From the NCBI GenBank assembly GCA_016793065.1, contig JAEULV010000050.1, positions 1 to 64,000 on the forward strand: a stretch of DNA of 64,000 bases, written 5' to 3'. Positions 34,637 to 43,150 of the stretch are shown here, in pieces (position 1 is the stretch's first letter; each line of letters starts with the position of its first letter). Below the pieces are notes generated by a model, which searched no databases, was not told the DNA's origin, and saw only the letters and a list, made by a program, of their open reading frames with translations. This DNA comes from Hyphomicrobiaceae bacterium. GTDB taxonomy: Bacteria > Pseudomonadota > Alphaproteobacteria > Rhizobiales > Ancalomicrobiaceae. The position numbers were made by a program, and so were the translations under genes.

Positions 34637-35266
34637 ATGAAACGTCTTGTGACCGCGGCCATTGCCGCCATCCTCGCCACCGCCGCGCTGCCGGCCGTCG
34701 CCGCCAATCTCAGCCCGTCGCCGGCCTCGCCGGTGATGCCGACGGCGATCCCCGCCTATGCCTTCTCCTGGACCGGCCCCTATGTCGGCCTGACCACCGG
34801 CTATCGCTGGGCCGACGTCAAGCCGGGCGGCGACGCCAACAGCTTCGTCGGCGGCGTCTATGGCGGCTATAACTATCAGCTCGGCAACGGCATCGTCGCC
34901 GGCGTCGAGGCCGATGTCCTCTATGGCCGCGGCCGCGACCGCGATCTCGGCTTCACCTTCCGCCAGGATTGGGAAGGCTCGGCTCGCGCCCGCGTCGGCT
35001 ATGCCTTCGACCGCTTCCTGCCGTTCATCACCGGCGGCGTCGCCTTCACCAGCGTCGACGCCCAGAACGCCGCCGGCAAGTCGTCGAAATCCCTGACCGG
35101 CTGGACCGCCGGCGCCGGCGTCGAATACGCTCTGACCGACAACGTCTCGCTGCGCACCGAATATCGCTACGCCGACTACGGCAAGACCAATTTCGGCCTT
35201 GCCGGCGTGCCGAAGACCGGTGTCGACGACCAGAGCCTCCGCTTCGGTCTCGGCTACAAGTTCTGA
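34637..35266 (+). CDS. Outer membrane beta-barrel protein (Omp25/Omp31-like), first of a pair
   Basis: A 209-residue outer-membrane protein. The ATG at 34637 follows GGAG and gives a standard signal peptide (KRLVTAAIAAILATAALPAVAA). The mature part starts with a Pro-rich spacer, then FSWTGPYVGLTTGYRWADV and alternating beta strands typical of the eight-stranded OmpA/Omp25 fold, e.g. GGVYGGYNYQLGNGIVAGVE, ARARVGYAFDRFLPFITGG, VEYALTDNVSLRTEYRYADYG. It ends in LGYKF with the terminal phenylalanine required for BAM-dependent insertion. A second, related gene follows 290 bp downstream and a strong terminator lies between them. Confidence 0.93.
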   Translation: MKRLVTAAIAAILATAALPAVAANLSPSPASPVMPTAIPAYAFSWTGPYVGLTTGYRWADVKPGGDANSFVGGVYGGYNYQLGNGIVAGVEADVLYGRGRDRDLGFTFRQDWEGSARARVGYAFDRFLPFITGGVAFTSVDAQNAAGKSSKSLTGWTAGAGVEYALTDNVSLRTEYRYADYGKTNFGLAGVPKTGVDDQSLRFGLGYKF

Positions 35267-35317
35267 TATCCCTGATCTGACTTCCCGTTTGGACCTCCAG
35301 TCCCGGAATACCGCCTC

Positions 35318-35346
35318 GACCCGCGCGAAAGCGCGGGTCATTTTTT
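35318..35346 (+). terminator. Strong intrinsic terminator
   Basis: A perfect 9-bp stem GACCCGCGC / GCGCGGGTC with a GAAA tetraloop is followed by ATTTTTT. It ends the transcript of the first outer-membrane protein gene, so the second gene has its own promoter. Confidence 0.9.
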
Positions 35347-35559
35347 AGCCGTGGCAACGGGATCACGGGCAAGCGCAATCGCCAGAAACCACCCTCCCAA
35401 ATCTTGCAAGAGTGAATCAAATCTCTCGAAAATCGTTCAAATTCAACAAATTAACCACGTTTGTTGGCGAGGCGTTAAACTCGCGCCGGCAGTGTCGATC
35501 TCAATCGGGGGGATGAGTGGGGGCTGATCCCGTAATTCCTCTTCTGAAGGAGACATGAC

Positions 35560-36234
35560 ATGATCCGCGCAACCGCAACCGCGCTTGTTCTCGCAATCGC
35601 CGCAACGCCGGCCCTTGCCGCCGATCTCGGCGGCGGCGGTGGCTGGGGTGGTGGACCGGCCGCGCCGGTCGCCGACAATTCCGGCGCCCAGGGGTTCAGC
35701 TGGCAGGGCGGCTATGCCGGCGTCACCGCCGGTTATGGCTGGGGCTCCGCAGACAACGCCAATGCCGGCGTCGGCAAGTGGTCGAACGAATACGGCAACC
35801 CGCTGATGGGTGTCTATGGCGGCTACAACGTCGCCGTCACGCCGAACATCATCGCCGGCGGCGAGGCCGACCTGGTCTATAACCCGATGAAGGGCTCGAC
35901 CGTCATCGGCGGCCAGACCCGCACCAACCGCACCAGCCTCAACGGCACGGTGCGCGCCCGCGTCGGCGTCGCCTATGACCGCATCCTGCCCTATGCCACG
36001 GCCGGCATCGCCATCGCCAACCAGCAGGTCAAGGACGCAACCGGCAGCAGCGACCAGACCCGCGTTGGCTATGCCCTCGGCGCCGGCGTCGAAGGCGCGA
36101 TCACCAATTCGATCACCGCCCGCGTCGAATACATGCACCAGAACTACGGCAATTCGAACCATGCGCTGAGCGGCACCACCCGCGCCGATCAGTCGATCAA
36201 CCAGGTGCGCGCCGGCGTTGGTCTCAAGTTCTGA
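35560..36234 (+). CDS. Outer membrane beta-barrel protein (Omp25/RopB-like), second of a pair
   Basis: A 224-residue outer-membrane protein related to the preceding one. Signal peptide RATATALVLAIAATPALAAD, a glycine-rich linker, then FSWQGGYAGVTAGYGWG, GVYGGYNVAVTPNIIAGGEA, RARVGVAYDRILPYATAGIA and VEYMHQNYG; it ends in VGLKF. AAGGAGA lies upstream of the ATG. The 210 bp before it are AT-rich (TTCAAATTCAACAAATTAACC) and likely hold a strong promoter. Omp25/RopB proteins are abundant structural and lipid-linked outer-membrane components in Hyphomicrobiales. The pair arose by duplication but is now quite divergent. Confidence 0.93.
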   Translation: MIRATATALVLAIAATPALAADLGGGGGWGGGPAAPVADNSGAQGFSWQGGYAGVTAGYGWGSADNANAGVGKWSNEYGNPLMGVYGGYNVAVTPNIIAGGEADLVYNPMKGSTVIGGQTRTNRTSLNGTVRARVGVAYDRILPYATAGIAIANQQVKDATGSSDQTRVGYALGAGVEGAITNSITARVEYMHQNYGNSNHALSGTTRADQSINQVRAGVGLKF

Positions 36235-36277
36235 TCATCCGCGGTCGCCCGGATCTGGCAAGTTCGGTTAGCCGACA

Positions 36278-36305
36278 GGAGCCCGCGCCACCCGGCGCGG
36301 GCTCC
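36278..36305. terminator. Hairpin between the outer-membrane gene and the GST gene
   Basis: A perfect 12-bp GC-rich stem GGAGCCCGCGCC / GGCGCGGGCTCC with a 4-base loop lies 43 bp after the stop codon and before the convergent GST gene. T-runs are weak on both sides, but the position fits a shared terminator. Confidence 0.65.
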
Positions 36306-36366
36306 TGCATGTCTGGAGGACGTTGACGTTACAGCCCGCCGGGCGATCGTTCCGTTCCGTCCTGCC

Positions 36367-36972
36367 TCACGGCACGAAGCGCGTCGCGTCGTATTTGGGC
36401 ACCTTGGCCGCGAATGCATTGAGGAAACCGACGAGATTGGGATGGTCGGCGCGCCAGCGTCCCTCGAAGCGCAGGTCGAGATAGCCGAGCGCGCAGGCAA
36501 CCGCGACCGTGCCGATGGTGATCGGATCAAGCGTCGGCGGCGTTGCCTCCAGCACCGCCAGCCCGCGCGCCACCTTCTCGGCCTGATAGCCGAGCCACGT
36601 CTCGCTGCGGCGCTCCTCGGGACGCATCCGCGCCTCGTAGACCTGCAGGATCGACGCATCCATCAGCCCGTCCGCCAGCGCCTGCATCTGCAGCGCCCGC
36701 ATCCGCGCCCCGAATTCGGTCGGAATCAACTGCCCGCCGCCGGCCTTCAGGTCGAAATACTCGACGATCACCCGGCTGTCATACAGCGCGAAGCCATCAT
36801 CGAGCACCAGGACCGGGATCTTGCCGAGCGGGTTCTGCAGCCGCAGCGTATCGCCGGGGTTGGTCGTGTCGGCCACTTCGATGCTGTAGCTGCCGTCGAG
36901 CCCGACCAGGCTGGCGGCGATCTTGACCTTGCGGCCGAACGGGGAGGCGGGCGACGAGCGCAGGACAGGCAT
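36367..36972 (-). CDS. Glutathione S-transferase family protein
   Basis: A 201-residue GST. The N-terminal thioredoxin-like domain contains VLRSSPASPFGRKVKIAASL with the catalytic serine region (SPASPFGRK), then NPLGKIPVLVLDDGFALYDS with the cis-proline and the glutathione-binding DS pair, and SRVIVEYFD. The C-terminal helical domain (residues 85-200) follows with CALGYLDLRFEGRW. The pattern fits the bacterial group related to YibF. The role is likely glutathione conjugation or reduction of small molecules; no neighbour narrows it. The ATG at 36972 is preferred over an upstream one because family homology starts at MPVLRSSPASPFG. Confidence 0.93.
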   Translation of the reverse strand: MPVLRSSPASPFGRKVKIAASLVGLDGSYSIEVADTTNPGDTLRLQNPLGKIPVLVLDDGFALYDSRVIVEYFDLKAGGGQLIPTEFGARMRALQMQALADGLMDASILQVYEARMRPEERRSETWLGYQAEKVARGLAVLEATPPTLDPITIGTVAVACALGYLDLRFEGRWRADHPNLVGFLNAFAAKVPKYDATRFVP

Positions 36973-37331
36973 GGTGTCTCCAGACGGCTGGCGGCGACGG
37001 GAAGTCGGTCGGGCGCCGGCATCGCCGACGCGCCCATGGCCGAACTGGACCGCTTTATTGCCCATCCGTCAAGCAACACCGTTCGCCCGATCGGCAAGAT
37101 AAAGACGCGCGGCAACGGTAGTCGGGATGCGCGCATCTCATGTCATTGATAAATAGAGAAAATTTGAAACAACCGCTGTTCCGGCCGTGTCGAGCCGGCC
37201 GGGCATCGGGATAAAACGACACTTGTTTAAAATGCGAAGGATCCGTTTAAACCGAACTTTAAGCTTCCCCCCTACAACCGATCGGGACGGGCCGGAACCG
37301 ATGTGTTCAGGCCCAGCACAAGGTGATCGTC
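36973..37331. promoter_or_regulatory. Intergenic region with a GTTTAAA direct repeat
   Basis: 359 bp between divergent genes, unusually AT-rich from 37140 on. GTTTAAA occurs at 37225 and 37245, exactly 20 bp apart (two helical turns), about 90 bp before the start of the small downstream gene. The spacing suggests a dimeric regulator site or promoter elements. No gene was found here. Confidence 0.5.
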
Positions 37332-37580
37332 ATGATTGGTCGAGTTGGCGTCTTCGGCGTGTTGCTGTTCACTTGGGGCTCGCCCCAGTTTGAGGACCTG
37401 CGACCGAAAGCCGTTGATGTTCCGCTGGTGAAGTTCCACGATCAGGTTCGTGTCGCTGTCAAGGATACCACCAAGGTCCTTGGCCATTACAACGACATGC
37501 GGACCTGGAAACACGTGGTTGATGCGTCAAAGGCGATGGAAACCTCCGTCACCCGCAGGGTCGCGCCGCAGTTCAAGTGA
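37332..37580 (+). CDS. Small hypothetical protein, 82 residues
   Basis: Not recognised. The product begins with a hydrophobic segment (GRVGVFGVLLFTWG) that could be a signal peptide or membrane anchor, followed by a charged domain (FEDLRPKAVDVPLVKFHDQV, KDTTKVLGHYNDMRTW, VDASKAMETSVTRRVA). A GTG nine bases upstream is an alternative start. Evidence for a real gene is the AT-rich promoter-like region, normal codon use, and a strong terminator 70 bp downstream. The remaining evidence is weak, and no function can be given. Confidence 0.55.
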   Translation: MIGRVGVFGVLLFTWGSPQFEDLRPKAVDVPLVKFHDQVRVAVKDTTKVLGHYNDMRTWKHVVDASKAMETSVTRRVAPQFK

Positions 37581-37647
37581 AGCCGGGGCCATCGGCCCCC
37601 GCCCACGCGACGAACCGCGCCGCGAACGACTGCTTCCGGACGACAAA

Positions 37648-37670
37648 GGGCGCCACTCGGCGCCCTTTTT
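37648..37670 (+). terminator. Strong intrinsic terminator
   Basis: GGGCGCC / GGCGCCC with a 4-base loop is followed directly by TTTTT, and preceded by AAA that extends the stem. It ends the transcript of the 82-residue protein gene. A weaker hairpin (GGGGCC-ATC-GGCCCC) lies at 37585-37599 just after the stop codon. Confidence 0.9.
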
Positions 37671-37711
37671 CATGTCCGCCGCGCCGCCCGCTCGCTGCGC
37701 GGCGCCGCCGA

Positions 37712-38116
37712 TCAGGCCCGCCCTGCGATCAGATTGGCGCTGAAATGCGACAGGCGCCACAAGCCCAGCCCGAGGCGCAATGCCACGAAGGCCGCCGATG
37801 GCAGGCCGACCAGATGCGTGACGAGGATCGGCAGCGCAATCACCCAGCCGGCCGGATCGTTGAGCGCGATGGCGAGGAAGGCCGGCGCCCACAGCGTCAG
37901 CGCCAGCGCCACGTTGATCATGTTGGCAAGCGTCACCGCCAGCGCCGGCTCGCCGCAGCTCCAGAACGCCAGCGTATCCCACAGAAGCACCGGGTCGCAG
38001 GACGGATTGGCGCGGATGAACGCGCCGTCGGTCATGAACCAAAACAACATCGCCCAGGTCGAGATGTAACTCGACCCAGCTCCCCAGGCGATGAGGCGCA
38101 CGACCGGCCCAAACAA
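37712..38116 (-). CDS. Hypothetical membrane protein, 134 residues
   Basis: A small integral membrane protein of unknown function with three or four predicted helices: YISTWAMLFWFMTDGAF, VTLANMINVALALTLWAPAF and GWVIALPILVTHLVGLPSAA. Two cysteines (PSCDPV and SCGEPA) flank a predicted loop. There is no recognisable transport or catalytic motif. It lies between the terminator of the small plus-strand gene and the aminotransferase gene, with an AT-rich 150-bp region upstream. Confidence 0.65.
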   Translation of the reverse strand: MFGPVVRLIAWGAGSSYISTWAMLFWFMTDGAFIRANPSCDPVLLWDTLAFWSCGEPALAVTLANMINVALALTLWAPAFLAIALNDPAGWVIALPILVTHLVGLPSAAFVALRLGLGLWRLSHFSANLIAGRA

Positions 38117-38264
38117 ACAGCTGCCTCCGCAGACAATTCCTTGAAGGCAGCTTAGTCTGGAACCTGATAATGCCGGGTTTAGGAAACCCTTGGGAAAACC
38201 GCCATTTTCGGTCCAACATATCAGTAAAATTGCCGGTTCCTCTGCGGAGCTTCACGGCCTTCGA

Positions 38265-39653
38265 TCAGGCCGTGCGCAGCTTTTCGCGATCGACCACCGC
38301 CTCGGCATCGTTGAGCGCGCCGGTCAGCCGGTCGAACAGCTCGTTGATTTCCGCCTCGGTGATGATCATCGGCGGACACACCGCGATCGTCTCGCCGATC
38401 GCCCGCACGATCAGGCCGCGGGCCTGCGCGAAATCCATCACCTTGGTGGCAACGCCCTGCGCCGGGGTGAACGGCCGCTTGGTCGCCTTGTCGGCCACCA
38501 CTTCGATGCCGGCAACCAGGCCCTTGCTGCGGCTGTTGCCGATCAGCGGATGCTCGGCCAGCGCCGCCACCCGCTTCTCGAACACCGGCGCCATCCGCCG
38601 CACATGCCCGAGGATGTCGCGCTTCTGATAGATCTCCAGCGCCTTGGCCCCCATGGCGCAGCCGACCGGATGACCGCCATAGGTGAAGCCGTGGCCGAAC
38701 GTGCCGATCTTGCGGCTCTGGTCTTCCATCGCCTCGACCATCTGCGGCGGCAGCAGCACCGCCGACAGCGGCGCATAGGCCGAGGTCAGCTGCTTGGCGC
38801 AGGACAGCGTCGTCGGCGCAAGGCCCATCGTCTCGCAGCCCCACCAGTTGCCGGTACGGCCGAACCCGCAGATCACCTCGTCCGAGATCACCTGGATGTC
38901 GTGTTCCTGGAAGATCGGCATCAGCGCCGGGAAATACGCATCCGGCGGCACGATCACCCCGCCGGCGCCCATGATCGGCTCGGCGATGAACGCCGCGATC
39001 GTCTCCGGCCCCTCGCGCTCGATCAGGTCGCGCATGTTGACGGCCAGCCGCGCCACGAACTCCGCCTCGCTCTCGCCGTCCTGACCGTAGCGATAGTATT
39101 GCGGGCAATCGGCATGCAGGATGCCGGCGACCGGCAGGTCGAAATCGCGGTGATTGTTCGGCAGCCCGGTCAGCGACGCCGACACGATGGTCACGCCGTG
39201 ATAGGCGCGGATGCGGCTGATGATCTTCTTCTTCTGCGGCCGGCCGAGGGCGTTGTTGTAGTACCACGCCAGCTTGATCTGCGTATCGTTGGCTTCCGAT
39301 CCCGACGAGGAGAACAGCACCTTCGACACCGGCATCGGCGCGATTTCCTTCAGCCGTTCCGCCAGTTCGATCGCCGGTTCCATGCCCTTGGCGCCGAACA
39401 GGTGATAATACGGCAGCTTGCGCATCTGCTCGATGCCGGCCTCGACCAGTTCCTCGTCCGAGAACCCCAGCGCCGCGCACCACAGGCCCGACATGCCCTC
39501 GATGAACTCGCGCCCCTGGGTGTCGTAGACATAGATGCCCTTGCCGCGTTCCAGCACCAACGGCCCGATCTCGCGCACTTTGTGCAGCGGCGTATACGGG
39601 TGCAGGATGGCGTCGGCGTCGCGCGCCTGCATGTTGGTCAGCGGCTTGTTCAT
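38265..39653 (-). CDS. Aspartate aminotransferase family protein (class III, omega-aminotransferase)
   Basis: A PLP-dependent class III aminotransferase of 462 residues. The cofactor lysine is K287 in the segment LSCAKQLTSAYAPLSA, and the usual motifs precede it: VLFSSSGSEANDTQIKLAWY, SRIRAYHGVTIVSASLTG, FIAEPIMGAGGVIVPPDAYF and VISDEVICGFGRTG. These fit the GABA/putrescine/beta-alanine:pyruvate subgroup. The exact amino donor cannot be fixed by eye. Good start support: the ATG at 39653 has GGAGAG upstream and gives the family N-terminus. Nearest neighbours are unrelated, so it appears monocistronic. Confidence 0.93.
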   Translation of the reverse strand: MNKPLTNMQARDADAILHPYTPLHKVREIGPLVLERGKGIYVYDTQGREFIEGMSGLWCAALGFSDEELVEAGIEQMRKLPYYHLFGAKGMEPAIELAERLKEIAPMPVSKVLFSSSGSEANDTQIKLAWYYNNALGRPQKKKIISRIRAYHGVTIVSASLTGLPNNHRDFDLPVAGILHADCPQYYRYGQDGESEAEFVARLAVNMRDLIEREGPETIAAFIAEPIMGAGGVIVPPDAYFPALMPIFQEHDIQVISDEVICGFGRTGNWWGCETMGLAPTTLSCAKQLTSAYAPLSAVLLPPQMVEAMEDQSRKIGTFGHGFTYGGHPVGCAMGAKALEIYQKRDILGHVRRMAPVFEKRVAALAEHPLIGNSRSKGLVAGIEVVADKATKRPFTPAQGVATKVMDFAQARGLIVRAIGETIAVCPPMIITEAEINELFDRLTGALNDAEAVVDREKLRTA

Positions 39654-39773
39654 GAAAGGCTCTCCCGGACTGAAGCGAAGCGCGTTTGTAGCTGGTTCGT
39701 GATCACAAAACCAGATCGCGCCACGCCCCGGCATGGCCGGGATGCATCCGGCGGACCTCGCGCTCCGCCGCCC

Positions 39774-40181
39774 TCAGCGAGTCATCAACGCATTGAACTG
39801 GCCGTCCTCGATCAGGATCAGCTCTTCAGCCAGCCGCGCCTGCGATCCGCCCGGACAGCCGCCGGCGAGCCCGCGCGCGAACGCCGCCTCGAAGCCGGCC
39901 AGCGTCGCGGCGATCGCCTCGTCGCTGCGCCCGACCTTCTTCTCGAAGTCGCGCAGCATCTTCTTGTTGCGCTCGAGATCGATGATCAGCCCGCAACGAT
40001 CCGCTGCCGCCGTCACCGTGCCGACCCGGTTGGCCAGCGCTGCGCTGTCGACGGCCACCGCCGGCTGCGACCGCTGCATCACCGCCGGCCCGCCGCCAAT
40101 GCCGGATGGCATTGCCGAGCAGCCGTTGAGGCAGGTTCCGGCGGCGAGGGTGAGGGCAAGGAAAAAGGCGCGTGAAGGCAT
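39774..40181 (-). CDS. Small lipoprotein of unknown function
   Basis: A 135-residue lipoprotein. From the ATG at 40181 the signal peptide is PSRAFFLALTLAAGTC with lipobox LNGC, so the mature chain is lipid-anchored. The mature part is helical and contains two further cysteines (DRCGLIID and GGCPGGSQ), and the segment NKKMLRDFEKKVGRSDEAI. No family is recognised. Similar small lipoproteins with a paired-cysteine helical core occur in Hyphomicrobiales but lack function. It lies between the aminotransferase and SCO genes on the same strand, with about 100 bp on each side. Confidence 0.72.
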   Translation of the reverse strand: MPSRAFFLALTLAAGTCLNGCSAMPSGIGGGPAVMQRSQPAVAVDSAALANRVGTVTAAADRCGLIIDLERNKKMLRDFEKKVGRSDEAIAATLAGFEAAFARGLAGGCPGGSQARLAEELILIEDGQFNALMTR

Positions 40182-40277
40182 CGACGTGCTCCGGCTGGAC
40201 GGCTCTCGGGCATCAAAGCAGGCTTGGCTTACCGAAGCACTCATGCCGCCGGATTGATCGCGGGCACGGGCGATGCT

Positions 40278-40943
40278 TCAGGCGCCGCCGATCAGCCGCT
40301 TCAGCTTGGCCATCGCCGTGTCGGTCGCCTCGCCATAGGCGATGGTCCCGGCGAACGTGCCGGAGGCATCGAGCAGGTAGACCGTCGCGGTATGGTCGAT
40401 CAGGTACTCGCCGCCCGGCCGCTCGACCTTGCGCACGAACACCCGATAGGCGGTCTTGAGCTGGGCAATCTCAGCCTCGGTGCCGCTCCAGCCCTGAATG
40501 CGCGGATCGAATGCCGTGAGATAGGTCTTCAGCGTCTCCGGCGTATCGCGGCCGGGATCGACCGACACGAAAACCACCCGCAGCTTGTCGGCATCCTTGC
40601 CGAGGGCCGTCAGCCACTGCGTCGCCTCGGTCAGCGTCGTCGGGCAGACGTCCGGGCAGAACGTATAGCCGAAGAACAGCACCGTCGGCCGTCCGGCGAG
40701 ATCGGCCTCGCTCACCCGCTTGCCGTTGGTGTCGGTCAGCGTGAACGCCCCGCCGATGCCGATCGCGGCCGGCCGCGCCCCACCCGTGCCGCTGAGATCG
40801 CGGTTGAGCAGGTTCGACATCCACATCACGCCGGCGACGAACGCCACCGCCAGCACCGCGACCCAGGCGGTCAGCCGCACCGTCCGCAGCAGCGACGGCG
40901 CGGATTTCACCGGTTGGGGCAGGGGTTTCTTCGGCTTCTTCAT
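40278..40943 (-). CDS. SCO family copper chaperone (SCO1/SenC)
   Basis: Delivers copper to the CuA site of cytochrome c oxidase subunit II, or acts as a thiol reductase for it. The 221-residue protein has one N-terminal membrane helix (VRLTAWVAVLAVAFVAGVMW) and a periplasmic thioredoxin-like domain. The copper ligands are C96 and C100 in FCPDVCPTTL, and H184 in IDHTATVYLLD. VVFVSVDPGRDTPETLKTYL is a hallmark. The oxidase operon lies 7 kb away on the other strand. The start at 40943 is preferred over a frame 12 codons longer. Confidence 0.95.
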   Translation of the reverse strand: MKKPKKPLPQPVKSAPSLLRTVRLTAWVAVLAVAFVAGVMWMSNLLNRDLSGTGGARPAAIGIGGAFTLTDTNGKRVSEADLAGRPTVLFFGYTFCPDVCPTTLTEATQWLTALGKDADKLRVVFVSVDPGRDTPETLKTYLTAFDPRIQGWSGTEAEIAQLKTAYRVFVRKVERPGGEYLIDHTATVYLLDASGTFAGTIAYGEATDTAMAKLKRLIGGA

Positions 40944-41020
40944 GCTCGCTGTTCTAGAGCTACTGCCTGTCCGAAACAAGCAGCCGGGACCAGCCGGATC
41001 GCCGTCTCCGCCCGCATCGG

Positions 41021-42961
41021 TCAGGCGCGCAGCACCACGCCGGCCGGAATGTCGCGCCCCAATGCCTCGAACACCTTGGCGACGATGCCGGTGGCATCGA
41101 GCTTCGCCTCGGCATACATCCGCTCCGGCGTGTCGTGATCCTGGAACGCGTCCGGCAGCACCATCGCCCGCACCTTCAGGCCACGATCCAGCAAGCCGTC
41201 CTCCGCCAGCGCATGCAGGACGAACGATCCGAATCCGCCGATCGAGCCTTCCTCGATGGTGATCAGCACCGCATGCTCGCGCGCCAGTCGCCGGATCAGG
41301 TCGCGGTCGAGCGGCTTGGCGAAGCGCGCGTCGGCGACCGTCGTCGACAGTCCGTAGGCGTCGAGTTCCTCCGCCGCGATCAGCGCCTCTTGCAGCCGCG
41401 TCCCCAGCGACAGGATGGCGATCTTGCTGCCTTCCTTGACGATGCGGCCCTTGCCGATTTCGAGCGGCGTCCCGATCGGCGGCATGTCGAGGCCGACGCC
41501 CTCGCCGCGCGGATAGCGGAAGGCGCAGGGCACATCGTCCAGCACCACCGAGGTGGCGACCATGTGCTGCAGTTCCACCTCGTCGGCCGCCGCCATGATC
41601 ACCATGTTCGGCAGGCAGCCGAGAAACGCGACGTCGAACGCCCCCGCATGGGTGGCGCCATCGGCGCCGACCAGCCCGGCCCGGTCGATCGGGAACCGCA
41701 CCGGCAGCTTCTGCAGCGCCACGTCGTGCACCACCTGATCATAGGCCCGCTGCAGGAAGGTCGAGTAGATGGCGCAATACGGCCGGAAGCCTTCCGCCGC
41801 CATGCCGGCGGCAAACGTCACCGCGTGCTGCTCGGCGATGCCGACGTCGAACGTCCGCGTTGGGAATTCCTTGCCGAACAGGTCGAGACCGGTGCCCGAC
41901 GGCATCGCCGCCGTGATCGCGACGATCCGGTCGTCGAGCCGCGCGTGCTTGGTCAATTCCTCGGCGAAGACGCGGGTATAGGCCGGCGCGTTCGCCTTCG
42001 GCTTCGACTGCTTGCCGGTGATCACGTCGAACTTCGTCACGCCGTGATACTTGTCGGCCGCCGCCTCGGCCGGCGGATAGCCCTTGCCCTTCTTGGTGAT
42101 CACATGCACCAGGATCGGCGCCTCCGCCGCGTCGCGCACATTGCGCAGCACCGGCAGCAGGTGGTCGAGATTGTGCCCGTCGATCGGCCCGACATAGTAG
42201 AAGCCGAGTTCCTCGAACAGGGTGCCGCCCATGACGAAGCCGCGGGCGAACTCGTCGGCCCGCCGCGCCCCTTCTTCCATCAGTCGCGGCAGCTTGCGGG
42301 CGATGTTCTTGGCGGTTTCCCGCAAGGTCAGGAAGGTCTTTCCGGAGACGAGCCGCGCCAGATAGGCGCTCATCGCCCCGGTCGGCGGCGCGATCGACAT
42401 GTCGTTGTCGTTGAGGATGACGATCAGCCGCGACTTCAGATGCCCGGCATTGTTCATCGCCTCATAGGCCATGCCCGCCGACATCGCCCCGTCGCCGATC
42501 ACCGCGATCACGTTGTTGTGACCGCCCTTCAGGTCGCGCGCCACCGCCATGCCGAGCCCGGCGGAAATCGAGGTCGACGAATGCGCCGTGCCGAACGGGT
42601 CGTATTCGCTTTCCGTCCGCTTGGTGAAGCCCGAGAGCCCGCCGCCCTGGCGCAGCGTCCGCATCCGGTCGCGCCGGCCGGTCAGGATCTTGTGCGGATA
42701 GGCCTGATGGCCGACATCCCAGATGATCCGGTCGTCGGGCGCGTCGAACACCGCATGCAGCGCCACCGTCAGTTCGACGACGCCGAGGCCGGCGCCCAGA
42801 TGCCCGCCGGTCACCGAAACCGCGTCGATCATCTCCTTGCGCACCTCGTCGGCGAGCTGCGGCAGCGCGCTGTCGGGCAGATGGCGCAGGTCGGATGGAA
42901 CGATGACCTGATCGAGCAGCGGGGTCTTGGTCGGTAACGTCACGTCGATGAGGTCCGTCAT
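41021..42961 (-). CDS. dxs: 1-deoxy-D-xylulose-5-phosphate synthase
   Basis: First step of the MEP isoprenoid pathway: thiamine-dependent condensation of pyruvate and glyceraldehyde 3-phosphate. The 646-residue length is normal. Signatures: [55 protein letters not shown] with the thiamine diphosphate motif [33 protein letters not shown] with the catalytic glutamate, and [20 protein letters not shown]. The ATG at 42961 is the usual start. The gene feeds ubiquinone and heme A side-chain synthesis, which matches ubiA and ctaB elsewhere in the window. It ends 80 bp upstream of the SCO gene. Confidence 0.98.
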   Translation of the reverse strand: MTDLIDVTLPTKTPLLDQVIVPSDLRHLPDSALPQLADEVRKEMIDAVSVTGGHLGAGLGVVELTVALHAVFDAPDDRIIWDVGHQAYPHKILTGRRDRMRTLRQGGGLSGFTKRTESEYDPFGTAHSSTSISAGLGMAVARDLKGGHNNVIAVIGDGAMSAGMAYEAMNNAGHLKSRLIVILNDNDMSIAPPTGAMSAYLARLVSGKTFLTLRETAKNIARKLPRLMEEGARRADEFARGFVMGGTLFEELGFYYVGPIDGHNLDHLLPVLRNVRDAAEAPILVHVITKKGKGYPPAEAAADKYHGVTKFDVITGKQSKPKANAPAYTRVFAEELTKHARLDDRIVAITAAMPSGTGLDLFGKEFPTRTFDVGIAEQHAVTFAAGMAAEGFRPYCAIYSTFLQRAYDQVVHDVALQKLPVRFPIDRAGLVGADGATHAGAFDVAFLGCLPNMVIMAAADEVELQHMVATSVVLDDVPCAFRYPRGEGVGLDMPPIGTPLEIGKGRIVKEGSKIAILSLGTRLQEALIAAEELDAYGLSTTVADARFAKPLDRDLIRRLAREHAVLITIEEGSIGGFGSFVLHALAEDGLLDRGLKVRAMVLPDAFQDHDTPERMYAEAKLDATGIVAKVFEALGRDIPAGVVLRA

Positions 42962-43150
42962 AGGGCCCGCGCGGTCGCGGGCGAGGCCTGGAATCCGGGT
43001 CCGGTCGGTTGTTGCCGCAATGATATCCGTCCAAGCAGCCCCATTCCGGAACACTCAGACATACAGACCTCTTTGCCAAGGCGCAAATCGGGCGATAGTC
43101 GCGCATTTCAAGGGCAGGGCGGATTTATCCACCCGCCCGTCGCTCGCCGT

